The notes beneath the pieces were generated by a model. That model did not search any database. It was not told the DNA's origin and saw only the letters and a list, made by a program, of their open reading frames with translations. Shown here piece by piece: positions 42,866 through 52,778 of a stretch of DNA of 64,000 nucleotides; position 1 is the stretch's first letter; each line of letters starts with the position of its first letter. A program made the position numbers and the translations under genes. The DNA lies in NCBI RefSeq assembly GCF_016786215.1, contig NZ_JADOBG010000022.1, positions 496,001 to 560,000 on the forward strand, written 5' to 3'. This DNA comes from Legionella bononiensis. GTDB lineage: Bacteria > Pseudomonadota > Gammaproteobacteria > Legionellales > Legionellaceae.

Positions 42866-44158
42866 TTAATATAAAGCGATTCCATTCGGTGAGTTAAATC
42901 CACTTCCGGTGAGTGTACAACTACCAAAAGCACCATTAGGTGTTATTGAACAATAATAAACCGAATTACCTACAAAACTGGTAACATATGCAAAAGTACC
43001 TGTCGTATTTACTGCGATAGCATATGGATTTTGGATTGGCGTGTTCAACTGAGAACACGAGAGTATGGTTCCATTGGACGCACTGATTGAACAGGAAAGA
43101 ATACTATTTGCTGCAGAACTGGTAACGTAGACAATCAACGGATTAGCAGGGTTGATTGCTAGAGAAGTAGGCGCATTGAAAAAAGCATTCGTATTTATTA
43201 TACAGTTGGTCAAACTGCCATTACTGCTGATTTGGCATGAAGAAACTGCGCCGCCCAATGCAGGGTACACATTATCAAGAAGGTATGCATAAGTTCCTGC
43301 TGGATTAATTGCAATTGAAATCGGGTAACTAAATCCAGAGCCTGTCTGTTGACATGATTCAGGTATATTCGAATTAGTTAGTGAACAGTATGTGACAATA
43401 CTACTAGAGTTATTAGCTATATAAACGTATTTCCCAGAAGGATGAAACGCGACGGCATAAGGCAAAGATATATTTAAAATATCACCACAAGCAGTAAGGT
43501 CTCCATCATTTTTAATAGTACAACTCGTTATAAAATTACTACCATTTTCAGGGAACCAGACTATTGGGCCATTAGGTATGAACGCAAGTCCCGAAGGCGG
43601 ATTCACTATGGAGCCCGCTTTTGAGCAGGAACTAAAACTTCCATTAGATTGAATTGGGCATTTAGTAATATCTTTATTGTTATACCCTGTAATGTAAGCT
43701 GTTAAATCCTGAGACACACTTAATTGATATTGAGTTCCGGCGCAGGTTATCCCCCCTGGAAAACAGACAAAAAGATGATGATGTGGATCGAGATCATCTT
43801 TATTAACAACACCAGAAATTCTAAGTTGTAAAGTACAACTGCTTCCCGCCTGACCTTTTCCATTCAGATTGAATAATGATCCGCAAGTATCAGGATAAGT
43901 TCCGTTGCTAGTCACTTGAGTCACATTTACTGGTAAATATTTAACAAAGTTACCATTTCTTGAAGACAAGGTGTTGTTAGATACAGTGTAATATGCAAAT
44001 ACCGTTTGTCCATTTTTGAACGAAGTAGGTAATTGTGTACCTGCCTTTGGAACGATGTTAAATGGAAGTGCGAAACTTAGTGTACTGGTTATAAATAAAC
44101 CTGTTGCAAGCAGGCTTAATAAAATATTCGACATTAATTTTGACCTATCCTTATACAT
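42866..44158 (-). CDS. Secreted beta-propeller-like repeat protein (copy 1)
   Basis: 430 residues with a signal peptide (about 1-30, ending STLSFA). An N-terminal domain (about 31-155) has a conserved disulfide pattern (CGSLF, SSCTL, FVCFPGG). Then come about six repeats of ~42 residues with PSGxxxxNPxGTYAYxxD cores and regularly placed Cys (SCxISSNGSLTNC), as in lactonase/YVTN-type propellers. Function unknown; an extracellular binding or enzyme role is plausible. It is one of two tandem copies (see 46574-47866), very similar throughout. AAGGA precedes the ATG. Confidence 0.8.
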   Translation of the reverse strand: MYKDRSKLMSNILLSLLATGLFITSTLSFALPFNIVPKAGTQLPTSFKNGQTVFAYYTVSNNTLSSRNGNFVKYLPVNVTQVTSNGTYPDTCGSLFNLNGKGQAGSSCTLQLRISGVVNKDDLDPHHHLFVCFPGGITCAGTQYQLSVSQDLTAYITGYNNKDITKCPIQSNGSFSSCSKAGSIVNPPSGLAFIPNGPIVWFPENGSNFITSCTIKNDGDLTACGDILNISLPYAVAFHPSGKYVYIANNSSSIVTYCSLTNSNIPESCQQTGSGFSYPISIAINPAGTYAYLLDNVYPALGGAVSSCQISSNGSLTNCIINTNAFFNAPTSLAINPANPLIVYVTSSAANSILSCSISASNGTILSCSQLNTPIQNPYAIAVNTTGTFAYVTSFVGNSVYYCSITPNGAFGSCTLTGSGFNSPNGIALY

Positions 44159-44196
44159 AACAATTTCCTTGATGATTATTCAAAATGCCAAAAATC

Positions 44197-46218
44197 CTAC
44201 GCAGAGAGAATGCCATTATGTCTGAGTAAGGCATCTACCGTTGCAGCACGACCTCTGAATTCCTTATACGCCGACGCTGCTTTTTTGGAGCCACCTACTT
44301 CCAAAATAAATTTAAGGAAATCATGGCCGGTTTTAGGATTGAAAATCCCCTCTTCTTCAAAACGTGAAAAAGCATCACTGGATAATACTTCAGCCCAACT
44401 GTAACTGTAGTAACCTGCTGCATAGCCTCCACTGAAAATATGGTTGAAGCTGTGCTGAAACCGATTATAAGGAGCAATTGGGATGATACTGGTTTTACGA
44501 CGTACATCAGCAAGAATATCAGCTACCAATGTACTTGTATTTTCTTTAAATTCCTGATGAATACGAAAATCAAACAAAGAAAATTCGATTTGTCGCAACA
44601 TGGCCATAGCCGATTGAAAGTTTTTCGCAGCCAACAAGCGCTCAAATAATGAAACAGGGAGCGGTTCACCTGTATCGACATGTGATGTTAATAAAGAAAG
44701 TGCGCTCTGCTCCCAACACCAATTTTCAAAAAACTGGCTGGGTAATTCAACAGCATCCCATTCGACACCATTAATTCCAGAAGCACTTAAGTAATCCACT
44801 TGAGTCAAAAGATGATGCAAACAATGACCAAACTCATGAAACAGAGTAATGACTTCGTCATGCGACAAAGTTGCAGGTTTATTCGTTGAGGTTTTTGCAA
44901 AATTACAGGTTAATGTTGCAATGGGAAGCTGCAAGGCCCCATCTTCCAGCCTTCGTCTGCTTTGAAGTGAATCCATCCACGCCCCACCGCGCTTATTAGG
45001 TCTGGCATATAAATCGGTATAAACATAACCGCGAACTTGATTGTGTTCATCGATAACACCGAAACATTGTACGTCTTTATGCCATACATCAACACCTGGA
45101 ATTTCTTCTATAGTCATTCCATAAAGCTTTTTAACTATAGTAAATAAACCCTGCATCACTTTAGGTTGAGGAAAATAAGGACGTAAGTCTTCTTGAGATA
45201 AAGTAAATAAATCCTGTCTTCTTTTCTCAGATAAAAAAGCCACATCCCAAGGTTTCACTGGCACCAGATCAAATTGTTCTGCAGCAAACTGTTCTAACTG
45301 AGCAAATTCATGCTGAGCCTGCTTTCGCGCTTTATCAATTAAATCCGTCATAAATTCAATAACCTGACTGGTTGATTCAGCCATTTTAGTCGCCAGGGAG
45401 AGTTCCGCATAATTATTAAATCCCAAGAGTTGGGCTTTTTCATGCCGCAATGCCAATTGCTCATTGATCAAATCAGTATTATCAAAGGTTCCAGCATTGG
45501 GTCCCTGATCTGATGCTCTCGTTATATAGGCCTGGTAGATTTCTTCACGTAAGGCTCTATCCTGTGCATGCGTAATAACTGCTTGAAAGCAAGGATACTC
45601 TAAGGTCAGAACATAACCTTCCAGGCCTTTTTCTACAGCCAGTTCCCTTGCGGTATTCATAGCATGATCTGGCAATCCTGCTAATCGATTGGCATCAGTG
45701 ATGTGTATGGTAAAAGCCTGTGTTGCATCCAGTACATTATTACCGAACTGATTTGACAACTCGGCTAACCGTGCCTGAATTGCTTCAAAGCGTTTTTTAT
45801 CTTCCTTGGACAAGGCAACGCCAGACAACTCAAAATCCAGGAGGCTGTCCTCAATGATTTTTTGTTGCGCTGAATTTAAAGTATGTTTGTCTATGGATTT
45901 AATTGCTTCATATAACTGATGATTATGACCTATAGCTGCTTCATAGGCTGACAATAATGGCAGACACGCATCATAACATTCACGTAAAGCCTTGGAGTCC
46001 ATCACTCCATGAAGATGGGACATTGGCGACCAGAAACGCTCCAGGGAATCAGCCAAATCATCCAAAGGATACATCAGATTGTCCCAAGTATAATGTTGAT
46101 TTTCCTTGAGTACCGTATCTATTTGTTCCAAATGATTTTTTAATAATGCTTCCAGATGAGTCTTGAATCCGGCAACGTCTAAATGACTAAATTGTGGCAA
46201 TCCAATTGGCGATGACAT
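44197..46218 (-). CDS. prlC: Oligopeptidase A (M3 family zinc peptidase)
   Basis: The ATG at 46218 (MSSPIGLPQFS) follows an AAGG site and is preferred to a longer start at 46260. 673 residues with the M3 zinc site HEFGHCLHHLL plus the downstream GVEWDAVELPSQFFENW motif that carries the third ligand. Oligopeptidase A degrades short peptides, including cleaved signal peptides, in the cytoplasm. It lies between the two propeller-gene copies; a shrunken second copy remains at 47897-48075. Confidence 0.94.
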   Translation of the reverse strand: MSSPIGLPQFSHLDVAGFKTHLEALLKNHLEQIDTVLKENQHYTWDNLMYPLDDLADSLERFWSPMSHLHGVMDSKALRECYDACLPLLSAYEAAIGHNHQLYEAIKSIDKHTLNSAQQKIIEDSLLDFELSGVALSKEDKKRFEAIQARLAELSNQFGNNVLDATQAFTIHITDANRLAGLPDHAMNTARELAVEKGLEGYVLTLEYPCFQAVITHAQDRALREEIYQAYITRASDQGPNAGTFDNTDLINEQLALRHEKAQLLGFNNYAELSLATKMAESTSQVIEFMTDLIDKARKQAQHEFAQLEQFAAEQFDLVPVKPWDVAFLSEKRRQDLFTLSQEDLRPYFPQPKVMQGLFTIVKKLYGMTIEEIPGVDVWHKDVQCFGVIDEHNQVRGYVYTDLYARPNKRGGAWMDSLQSRRRLEDGALQLPIATLTCNFAKTSTNKPATLSHDEVITLFHEFGHCLHHLLTQVDYLSASGINGVEWDAVELPSQFFENWCWEQSALSLLTSHVDTGEPLPVSLFERLLAAKNFQSAMAMLRQIEFSLFDFRIHQEFKENTSTLVADILADVRRKTSIIPIAPYNRFQHSFNHIFSGGYAAGYYSYSWAEVLSSDAFSRFEEEGIFNPKTGHDFLKFILEVGGSKKAASAYKEFRGRAATVDALLRHNGILSA

Positions 46219-46260
46219 GTTATACCTTGCTCTGATAATTAATGCGTGAAAGCATAGCAT

Positions 46261-46346
46261 ATCAATTGATTAACACTCTATCCACAATTCAATAAAGTCT
46301 GTCCATCCTCTGGAGGTTCAAGTGAATGTTCCGGATCAGGAATAGG
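46261..46346 (-). pseudogene. Duplicated 3' end of the 441-residue membrane-protein gene
   Basis: This stretch matches 48102-48187, the stop and last ~25 codons of the gene at 48106-49431, with about 80% identity by eye (shared AACACTCTATCCACAA, CAATAAA, CCATCCTCTG). It marks the right border of the first duplicated unit. The rest of that gene is absent here. Confidence 0.72.
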
Positions 46347-46385
46347 CTGGTTGGGTCGTGACCCATAGATGTCAGACTAAGGTAA

Positions 46386-46502
46386 GAGCCCGGATGAAGT
46401 GCGAAGCGCGTAATCCGGGAAGTCCCGCGAAGCGGGCACCTATTTAAAATGTACCATGCTGCGCATAGGCTTCCCGGATTTCGCTATGCTGCATCCGGGC
46501 TA
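46386..46502. repeat. Inverted REP-like element at the duplication border
   Basis: AGCCCGGATG near 46387 is mirrored by CATCCGGGCT ending at 46501. Inside are AATCCGGGAAG and CTTCCCGGATT, and a small hairpin CCCGCGAAGCGGG (46424-46436). This CCCGGAT/ATCCGGG arrangement is a common extragenic repeat in gammaproteobacteria. It lies exactly where the two duplicated units meet. Confidence 0.8.
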
Positions 46503-46573
46503 CTTATGATTTTCTCCTTAGCCTGAAACTATGGGTCTCGAAGCAGTCTTTCTGCGGACACCTCTGTGTAATT

Positions 46574-47866
46574 TTAATACAAAGCAATTCCAGCTGGAGA
46601 GGGAAAACTATATCGGGTGCTATTACAATTACCAAAACTGCCATTAGGGTTTAATGCGCAATAATAAACCATATTATTTTCAGTACTGGTAATATAAGCA
46701 AAAGTTCCTGTAGTATTTACCACAATAAAGAATGGAAAATGAATACCCGTTATTATCGCACTGCATGAGATTAACGTTCCATTGGATGGACTGATTGAAC
46801 AGGAAAGAATGCTGTCGCTTTCGTTACTTGTAATGTAAGCAATCAACGGATTTGCCGGATTAATTGCTATAGAATCGGGCACTTTGATAAAGGCATTCGT
46901 ATTTGCTGTACAATTGGTCAAACTTCCATTGCTACTGATTTGACATGAAGTAATCGCGCCAGCGAACGTGCCATAAAAATTATCGACAATGTACGCATAA
47001 GTTCCTGATGGATTTATTGTAATAGAAGCAGGGTAACTAAATCCGGAACCTGTCTGCTGACATGACCCGGGAATATTCGAATTGGACAAGGTACAGTAGG
47101 TGACGATATGACTAAATACATTAGTTATATAAACATATTTCCCCGAAGGATGGAACGCAATTCCAAAAGGAAAAGATATATCTAAAACATCATTACACGC
47201 TGCAAGATTTCCAACGTTGTTAACCGTACACGCAGTTATATTATTATTAACCTCTTCTGTAAACCAGACTTGTGGAACATTAGGAATGAAAGCAAGCCCC
47301 GAAGGTGAAATCGCTGTCGCTCCCGCTGCTGAACAGGAATCAAAATTGCCATTAGAGAGGATTGGGCATTTTATAATTGAACTAAAGTTATACGTTGTAA
47401 TATAAGCTGTTAAATCCTGAGATACATTTAATTGATATTGAGTTCCGGAGCAACCTTTCCCTTCCGGAAAGCAGACAAACAGTTGATGATGCGGATCAGG
47501 ATCATCCTTATTGACTGCTCCAGAAATTCTAAGCTGTAAGGTGCAGCTGCTTCCCGCCTGACCTTTACCATTCAAATCAAATGATGCTCCGCAAGTATCA
47601 GGATAAGTTCCGTTGCTAGTAACTTGTGTCACATTATAGGGTAAGTATTTAACAAAATTACCGTATCTTGTAGACAGAGTATTATTGTAAACAGTGTAAT
47701 ATGCAAATACTGTTTGCCCATTTTTAAATGAGGTGGGTAATTGGGTACCTTCTTTTGGAACAATATTAAATGCAAGGGCGAAACTGAGTGTGCTGGTGAG
47801 AAACAACCCCAGAGCAAGCAGGCTTAATAAACTATTCGGAATTAATTTTGTCCTATCCTTATTCAT
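46574..47866 (-). CDS. Secreted beta-propeller-like repeat protein (copy 2)
   Basis: Same length (430 residues) and same layout as copy 1: signal peptide ending STLSFA, N-terminal disulfide domain (CGASF, SSCTL, FVCFPEG), then about six ~42-residue propeller-like repeats with the same Cys spacing, ending SPAGIALY. Differences from copy 1 are spread along the protein with no frameshift, so both appear to be under selection. The conserved upstream region also shares the AAGGA site and start context. Confidence 0.8.
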   Translation of the reverse strand: MNKDRTKLIPNSLLSLLALGLFLTSTLSFALAFNIVPKEGTQLPTSFKNGQTVFAYYTVYNNTLSTRYGNFVKYLPYNVTQVTSNGTYPDTCGASFDLNGKGQAGSSCTLQLRISGAVNKDDPDPHHQLFVCFPEGKGCSGTQYQLNVSQDLTAYITTYNFSSIIKCPILSNGNFDSCSAAGATAISPSGLAFIPNVPQVWFTEEVNNNITACTVNNVGNLAACNDVLDISFPFGIAFHPSGKYVYITNVFSHIVTYCTLSNSNIPGSCQQTGSGFSYPASITINPSGTYAYIVDNFYGTFAGAITSCQISSNGSLTNCTANTNAFIKVPDSIAINPANPLIAYITSNESDSILSCSISPSNGTLISCSAIITGIHFPFFIVVNTTGTFAYITSTENNMVYYCALNPNGSFGNCNSTRYSFPSPAGIALY

Positions 47867-47896
47867 AACAATGTCCTTGTTGATTGTTCAAAATGC

Positions 47897-48075
47897 TAAA
47901 GACCCTACTCAGCGAAAAGCCATTATATCTGAGTAAGCTATCTACCGTTGCAGCATGACCTCTAAGTTCTTAATAAGCTGATACAGTTTTTTGGATCAGG
48001 CAACGTCTGTATGACTACATTTTGACAATGCAATTGACGATGACATGTTATACCTAGATCTGAAAATTCATGCGG
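47897..48075 (-). pseudogene. Collapsed second copy of prlC (both ends joined)
   Basis: 47897-47995 matches the 3' end of prlC (44178-44290), including the stop region and TCTGAGTAAG and CTACCGTTGCAGCA. 47998-48075 matches its 5' end (46160-46245), including the start-site TGACATGTTATACC. About 1.9 kb between them is missing. This shows the propeller gene and prlC were duplicated together and the extra peptidase was then lost by an internal deletion. Confidence 0.82.
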
Positions 48076-48105
48076 GACAGCATAGCATATCAATTGATTA
48101 ACACT

Positions 48106-49431
48106 CTATCCACAACTCAATAAATTTTGACCATCCTCTGAAGGTACAAGTGAATCGTCCAAAGCAAGAATAGGTTTAACCTGCTCATTATTTTTTCTGG
48201 CAAACAGTCCGAATTGAACAACGCCGGAAGGTTTCTCAACAGTATCATTAGGTCGGTACTGCTCCACGTTGCGGGTTAATACAAATGTAGCCACCCAAAT
48301 CGCGATTAATAATACAGCGCCAAGAAAAGGAAGAACCGGGTTTACAGCCAGAACAGGTATTGCAAGGCACATGGCTAAAAATATGGCCAAAGTACCAGCC
48401 AGGCTCAAGCCTAAACGCAATTTTTCAAACTCAATGCGATGATTGATGTAATTCTGATACTCTTTAATTGCCTTCTTACTTTCTTCATCATCCGTTGCAA
48501 GAAACATCTTTTTATAGTCATCTTGCAATTTATAGAGTCGGTTTAATTCTATGTACGTTCTTAAACTCGCATTTGCGATATCAAAAGCAAAAGCAAACAA
48601 AGTGAAATAAATAGAAAACGGGGCTAAAGTACCTACCAATACAAAGCAATTAAGTAATCCCACACTAACCCATACCAAATCGTTGCCTAATTCAAACCAA
48701 CGGCGTTGCAATTGAGCCTGGAGACGAACATACCAATCCAGCGCCTTTTCTTTTTCATCCATGTCAGGCCAGGAAATGGTATGTTTTGCGATCAGAAAAA
48801 GATTGGTGGTTAAACGCGGGATAAAGAAACACCAGGCAAGATAAGCAAAAAATGGATTCGTGTAATTATCCATTAATCCGACAAAATTTCTGTATGTCGC
48901 TGAACCTGTTCCTACAAGATCTAAAAAATTCAATACACGTTTGGTACGGGTAACAAGGAGTCTGAACCAATTAATCTGTGCCGTATTATCCCGAATGTAT
49001 TGAGTTAATGAGAATTCAGGCTGACGCGGTTCAATTATTGAGTTTTTGAGAGAAAACTTCATTCCCGTCATTTCTTCAAGTAGCGTTCTATACACGTGTT
49101 GATGGCGACGTAATCTCACCACTTCACGAGGAACAACCAGATAATGCAAATGAACGTGCTCTAATAACTCAGCAAGCATTAAGGCAGCCTGTAATTGCTC
49201 AATAACCTGATCTTGGCGGATTTGATTAGGAAAAGAAAAATTATGCCTGATCTGATGACATAAAATGCTGTATTCCATGTTTAGGGTAGGATGATTAAGA
49301 ACAATTTTCTTATAGAAATCAGGTCCAAGAAGTTTAATACGCTCATCAAAAGACCAAAGCAGGGAATTACTTTCTGCCATTTGAGGCAAATCTGGGAAAC
49401 TGCTTCGTAAATGCAAGATAACTGGCGTCAT
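48106..49431 (-). CDS. Multi-spanning membrane protein, 441 residues
   Basis: AGGAAATC precedes the ATG. The first ~190 residues are soluble with His/Arg-rich helices (LRRHQHVYRTLLEEM). Membrane segments follow near 195-215, 250-285 (two) and 345-390 (two), with a charged coiled-coil-like stretch between (about 290-340, LNRLYKLQDDYKKMF). A polar acidic tail (about 405-441) ends the chain. I do not recognise the family; Legionella carries conserved membrane proteins of this style, some secreted. It borders the duplication, and its 3' end was copied. Confidence 0.75.
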   Translation of the reverse strand: MTPVILHLRSSFPDLPQMAESNSLLWSFDERIKLLGPDFYKKIVLNHPTLNMEYSILCHQIRHNFSFPNQIRQDQVIEQLQAALMLAELLEHVHLHYLVVPREVVRLRRHQHVYRTLLEEMTGMKFSLKNSIIEPRQPEFSLTQYIRDNTAQINWFRLLVTRTKRVLNFLDLVGTGSATYRNFVGLMDNYTNPFFAYLAWCFFIPRLTTNLFLIAKHTISWPDMDEKEKALDWYVRLQAQLQRRWFELGNDLVWVSVGLLNCFVLVGTLAPFSIYFTLFAFAFDIANASLRTYIELNRLYKLQDDYKKMFLATDDEESKKAIKEYQNYINHRIEFEKLRLGLSLAGTLAIFLAMCLAIPVLAVNPVLPFLGAVLLIAIWVATFVLTRNVEQYRPNDTVEKPSGVVQFGLFARKNNEQVKPILALDDSLVPSEDGQNLLSCG

Positions 49432-49690
49432 GATTTCCTAAAAATATCTATTGGATATCAAATTAGTTTCTTTTTGGCCTGAATCATTTGGTGCTGTGTA
49501 AACAAATCCCGTTTGTATCTGAAAGGATACAAAAACAGGCACATTATGCCAAAAAATAAACAATAAGTAAAATTTTAAAAACATTAAAGTATGGAATTTA
49601 CATTAGTTACAACTAAAAATGAATGGTTTTCTTGCTGATTTATGCCTTCTGAGCGACAATAGCGCCTCAGTTAAATGCATAAGAGTTCGC

Positions 49691-51697
49691 ATGAATCTTT
49701 CCAAAGAATTAGCTAATGCCGTGCGCATATTAAGTGTTGATGCCGTAAATCAGGCACAATCGGGTCATCCTGGAATGCCATTAGGTATGGCAGATATCGC
49801 AACCGTTTTATGGAAAAAATTCTTAAAATATAATCCCAAGAATCCTCAATGGTTTAACAGAGACCGTTTCGTGTTATCCAATGGTCACGGCTCAATGCTG
49901 CTCTACTCTCTTCTTCATCTGACAGGATATAATTTATCCATTGAAGAACTTAAAAATTTCCGTCAATTAAACTCTAAAACACCGGGTCACCCCGAACAAG
50001 GGCATACACCTGGCGTAGAAACGACAACAGGACCATTAGGGCAAGGATTGGCTAATTCCGTTGGTATGGCCTTGGCTGAAAAAATACTGGCGAGTCAATT
50101 TAATCGCGAGCAATTTGAACTGGTAGATCATTATACCTATACCTTTGTTGGTGACGGTTGTCTGATGGAAGGTATTTCGCATGAAGCCTGTTCATTAGCC
50201 GGAACTTTGGAACTCGGAAAACTGATAGTATTTTATGACGACAATGGAATTTCCATTGATGGTAAGGTTGAATCCTGGTTTACAGATGATACAGCTTCCC
50301 GTTTTAAAGCATATAACTGGCATGTAATTGAAGCGGTTGATGGTCACGATATGAAGGCCATAGAACAGGCGATTATTGAAGCTCAAGCGAATAAAACTCA
50401 ACCCACTCTAATCATGTGCAAAACGGTCATTGGACTTGGGTCTTCCGTTGCCGGAAGTGAAAAATCACACGGATCGCCACTGAGTGCGGATGATATTGTC
50501 AATGTAAGGAAGTTTTTTAACTGGCCTCATGCTCCTTTTTTCATTCCTGACTCCATTGCGCACCAGTGGAATCATATAGAACAAGGTGAAAAGGAAGAGC
50601 AACAATGGTTGCAATTGCAACATGAATATCAGCAATGTTTTCCTGAAGAAAACGCTGAATTTTTACGTCGAATTAATGGCGATCTGCCCGATAACTGGCA
50701 AGAAGCTTCAGCTGCATTTGTCAATCAATGCCGCACCAATGAAAAAGCCATAGCCACAAGAAAAGCATCTCAACAGTGCATTGAGTATTTTGCGGCTTTG
50801 TTACCAGAACTGTTCGGAGGCTCGGCCGATCTGACCGGTTCCAATAATACCGATTGGTCAGGAAGCAAGGCAATAACGACTAAGGATTATTCAGGTAACT
50901 ACCTCTATTACGGAGTTCGGGAATTTGCAATGGCGGCTATTATGAACGGTTTTGCTGTTCATGGTGGATTCATACCTTATGGAGGAACCTTCCTGGTATT
51001 TTCGGATTATGCACGAAATGCCGTTCGCCTTAGCGCCTTAATGAAACAACGTGTGATTTACGTATTTACCCATGATTCAATAGGACTGGGCGAGGATGGT
51101 CCAACCCACCAGCCTGTAGAGCATGCTGCCATGTTACGCATGACGCCAGGCATGACTGTCTGGCGCCCCGCAGATTTAATGGAAACGGCTGTTGCCTGGC
51201 AACACTCTTTAGAGCATCATAATGGACCGGCATCGTTACTGCTTTCACGACAGAATGTACCAGCCCTGCCTCACAGCGAGAATGCTGCCGAATTAATAAA
51301 AAAAGGCGGGTACATTATTAAAGATTGCGCCGGAAAGCCTGACGCTCTCTTAATAGCAACCGGTTCAGAAGTACAGTTGGCCCTTCAAGCTGCAGAGCAG
51401 GCTAATTCAAAAGGGCTAAAAGTACGAGTAGTATCCATGCCTTGTGGCGAGCGGTTTTTAGCTCAGGATGCTGCTTATAAAAATCAGGTATTACCTAATG
51501 ATGTTCGGAACCGTATAGCAATTGAAGCCGCAAGTACTGCGTACTGGTATCAATTTGTTGGCCTGGATGGAGCAGTGATAGGTCTGGATAGTTTTGGTGT
51601 TTCAGCACCAGCAACACAGGCTTATAATTTCCTGGAAATTACCGTAGAACATATAATGATTACATTAGATAGATTAACAAAACAAACACTTGTGTAA
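49691..51697 (+). CDS. tkt: Transketolase
   Basis: The ATG at 49691 (MNLSKELANAVRILSVDAVN) gives the normal N-terminus; the longer in-frame start at 49619 adds an unlikely 24-residue leader. 668 residues with the thiamine-diphosphate motif GDGCLMEGISHEACSLAG and ...DDNG, the substrate His pair SGHPGMPLG and GPLGQG, and the second-domain signature GEDGPTHQPVEHAA. It transfers two-carbon units in the pentose phosphate pathway. First gene of a tkt-gap-pgk-pyk cluster. Confidence 0.95.
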   Translation: MNLSKELANAVRILSVDAVNQAQSGHPGMPLGMADIATVLWKKFLKYNPKNPQWFNRDRFVLSNGHGSMLLYSLLHLTGYNLSIEELKNFRQLNSKTPGHPEQGHTPGVETTTGPLGQGLANSVGMALAEKILASQFNREQFELVDHYTYTFVGDGCLMEGISHEACSLAGTLELGKLIVFYDDNGISIDGKVESWFTDDTASRFKAYNWHVIEAVDGHDMKAIEQAIIEAQANKTQPTLIMCKTVIGLGSSVAGSEKSHGSPLSADDIVNVRKFFNWPHAPFFIPDSIAHQWNHIEQGEKEEQQWLQLQHEYQQCFPEENAEFLRRINGDLPDNWQEASAAFVNQCRTNEKAIATRKASQQCIEYFAALLPELFGGSADLTGSNNTDWSGSKAITTKDYSGNYLYYGVREFAMAAIMNGFAVHGGFIPYGGTFLVFSDYARNAVRLSALMKQRVIYVFTHDSIGLGEDGPTHQPVEHAAMLRMTPGMTVWRPADLMETAVAWQHSLEHHNGPASLLLSRQNVPALPHSENAAELIKKGGYIIKDCAGKPDALLIATGSEVQLALQAAEQANSKGLKVRVVSMPCGERFLAQDAAYKNQVLPNDVRNRIAIEAASTAYWYQFVGLDGAVIGLDSFGVSAPATQAYNFLEITVEHIMITLDRLTKQTLV

Positions 51698-51775
51698 CCC
51701 GCACCTTTTAAAAATCAAAAGGATATACTTGTCACAGACAAGTATTAGTAGGGCACCTTAACTCGGAGAAGTAGC

Positions 51776-52768
51776 ATGGCAATACGAGTCGCAATTAATG
51801 GCTATGGCCGCATTGGTCGTTGCATTTTAAGATCGATTTTTGAATACAACAGACAGAATGAATTTGAAATCGTGGCAATCAATGATTTATCAGGTATTGA
51901 TGTCACAGCTCATTTAACCCGTCATGATTCAACACATGGTCATTTCGGATCTGATGTATCAATCGAAGGCAATATGCTCGTCGTTGATGGACACAACATC
52001 CAGGTCATTGCGGAACGCAATCCATTAAATCTTCCCTGGAACGATTTGAATGTTGATATTGTATTTGAATGTACTGGTTTCTTTACCAATAGAGAAGCAG
52101 CCATTCAGCATATTACTGCCGGTGCTAAAAAGGTATTGATTTCAGCACCAGGAAAAGGGGTTGATGCAACCGTAGTTTACGGTGTAAACCATCAGGTGAT
52201 TAAAGCAAGTGATACTGTAGTTTCCAATGCTTCATGTACCACTAACTGCTTGGCTCCAATTGTAAAACCATTAAACGATGGATTAGGCATAGAACACGGA
52301 TTGCTTAACACCGTCCATGCGTATACTAAAGATCAAATGCTGTTAGACGGTAGCCATAAAGATCTGCGTCGTGCCCGTTCAGCTACTCAATCAATTATAC
52401 CAACCAAGACTGGTGCAGCGGCTGCAGTAGGTCTTGTTTTACCTGAACTGGCGGGCAAACTGGATGGTTTTGCTATGCGTGTACCTGTTCTTAACGTTTC
52501 CGTGATTGATTTAACATTTACAGCGAAACGTGACACTACAGTTGAAGAAGTGAATAATCTGGTTCGCCAGGCGAAAAGTCGAATTTTACAAATCAATGAT
52601 GACCCCTTGGTTTCTTGTGATTTTAATCACAATCCTGCATCAGCAATTTTTGATGCAACTCAAACTAAAGTATTGGGTAATCTGGTAAAAGTAGTTGCCT
52701 GGTATGATAATGAGTGGGGATTCTCTAATCGTATGATAGATACAGCACACCAAATGATGAATTGTTAA
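51776..52768 (+). CDS. gap: Glyceraldehyde-3-phosphate dehydrogenase
   Basis: 330 residues, full length. NAD-binding [14 protein letters not shown], catalytic Cys154 in [12 protein letters not shown], and the [13 protein letters not shown]-terminus are all intact. It oxidises glyceraldehyde-3-phosphate with NAD and phosphate in glycolysis. GGAG lies 9 bases before the ATG, 78 bp after tkt, and pgk follows after 10 bp. Confidence 0.97.
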   Translation: MAIRVAINGYGRIGRCILRSIFEYNRQNEFEIVAINDLSGIDVTAHLTRHDSTHGHFGSDVSIEGNMLVVDGHNIQVIAERNPLNLPWNDLNVDIVFECTGFFTNREAAIQHITAGAKKVLISAPGKGVDATVVYGVNHQVIKASDTVVSNASCTTNCLAPIVKPLNDGLGIEHGLLNTVHAYTKDQMLLDGSHKDLRRARSATQSIIPTKTGAAAAVGLVLPELAGKLDGFAMRVPVLNVSVIDLTFTAKRDTTVEEVNNLVRQAKSRILQINDDPLVSCDFNHNPASAIFDATQTKVLGNLVKVVAWYDNEWGFSNRMIDTAHQMMNC

Positions 52769-52778
52769 AGGATAACGA

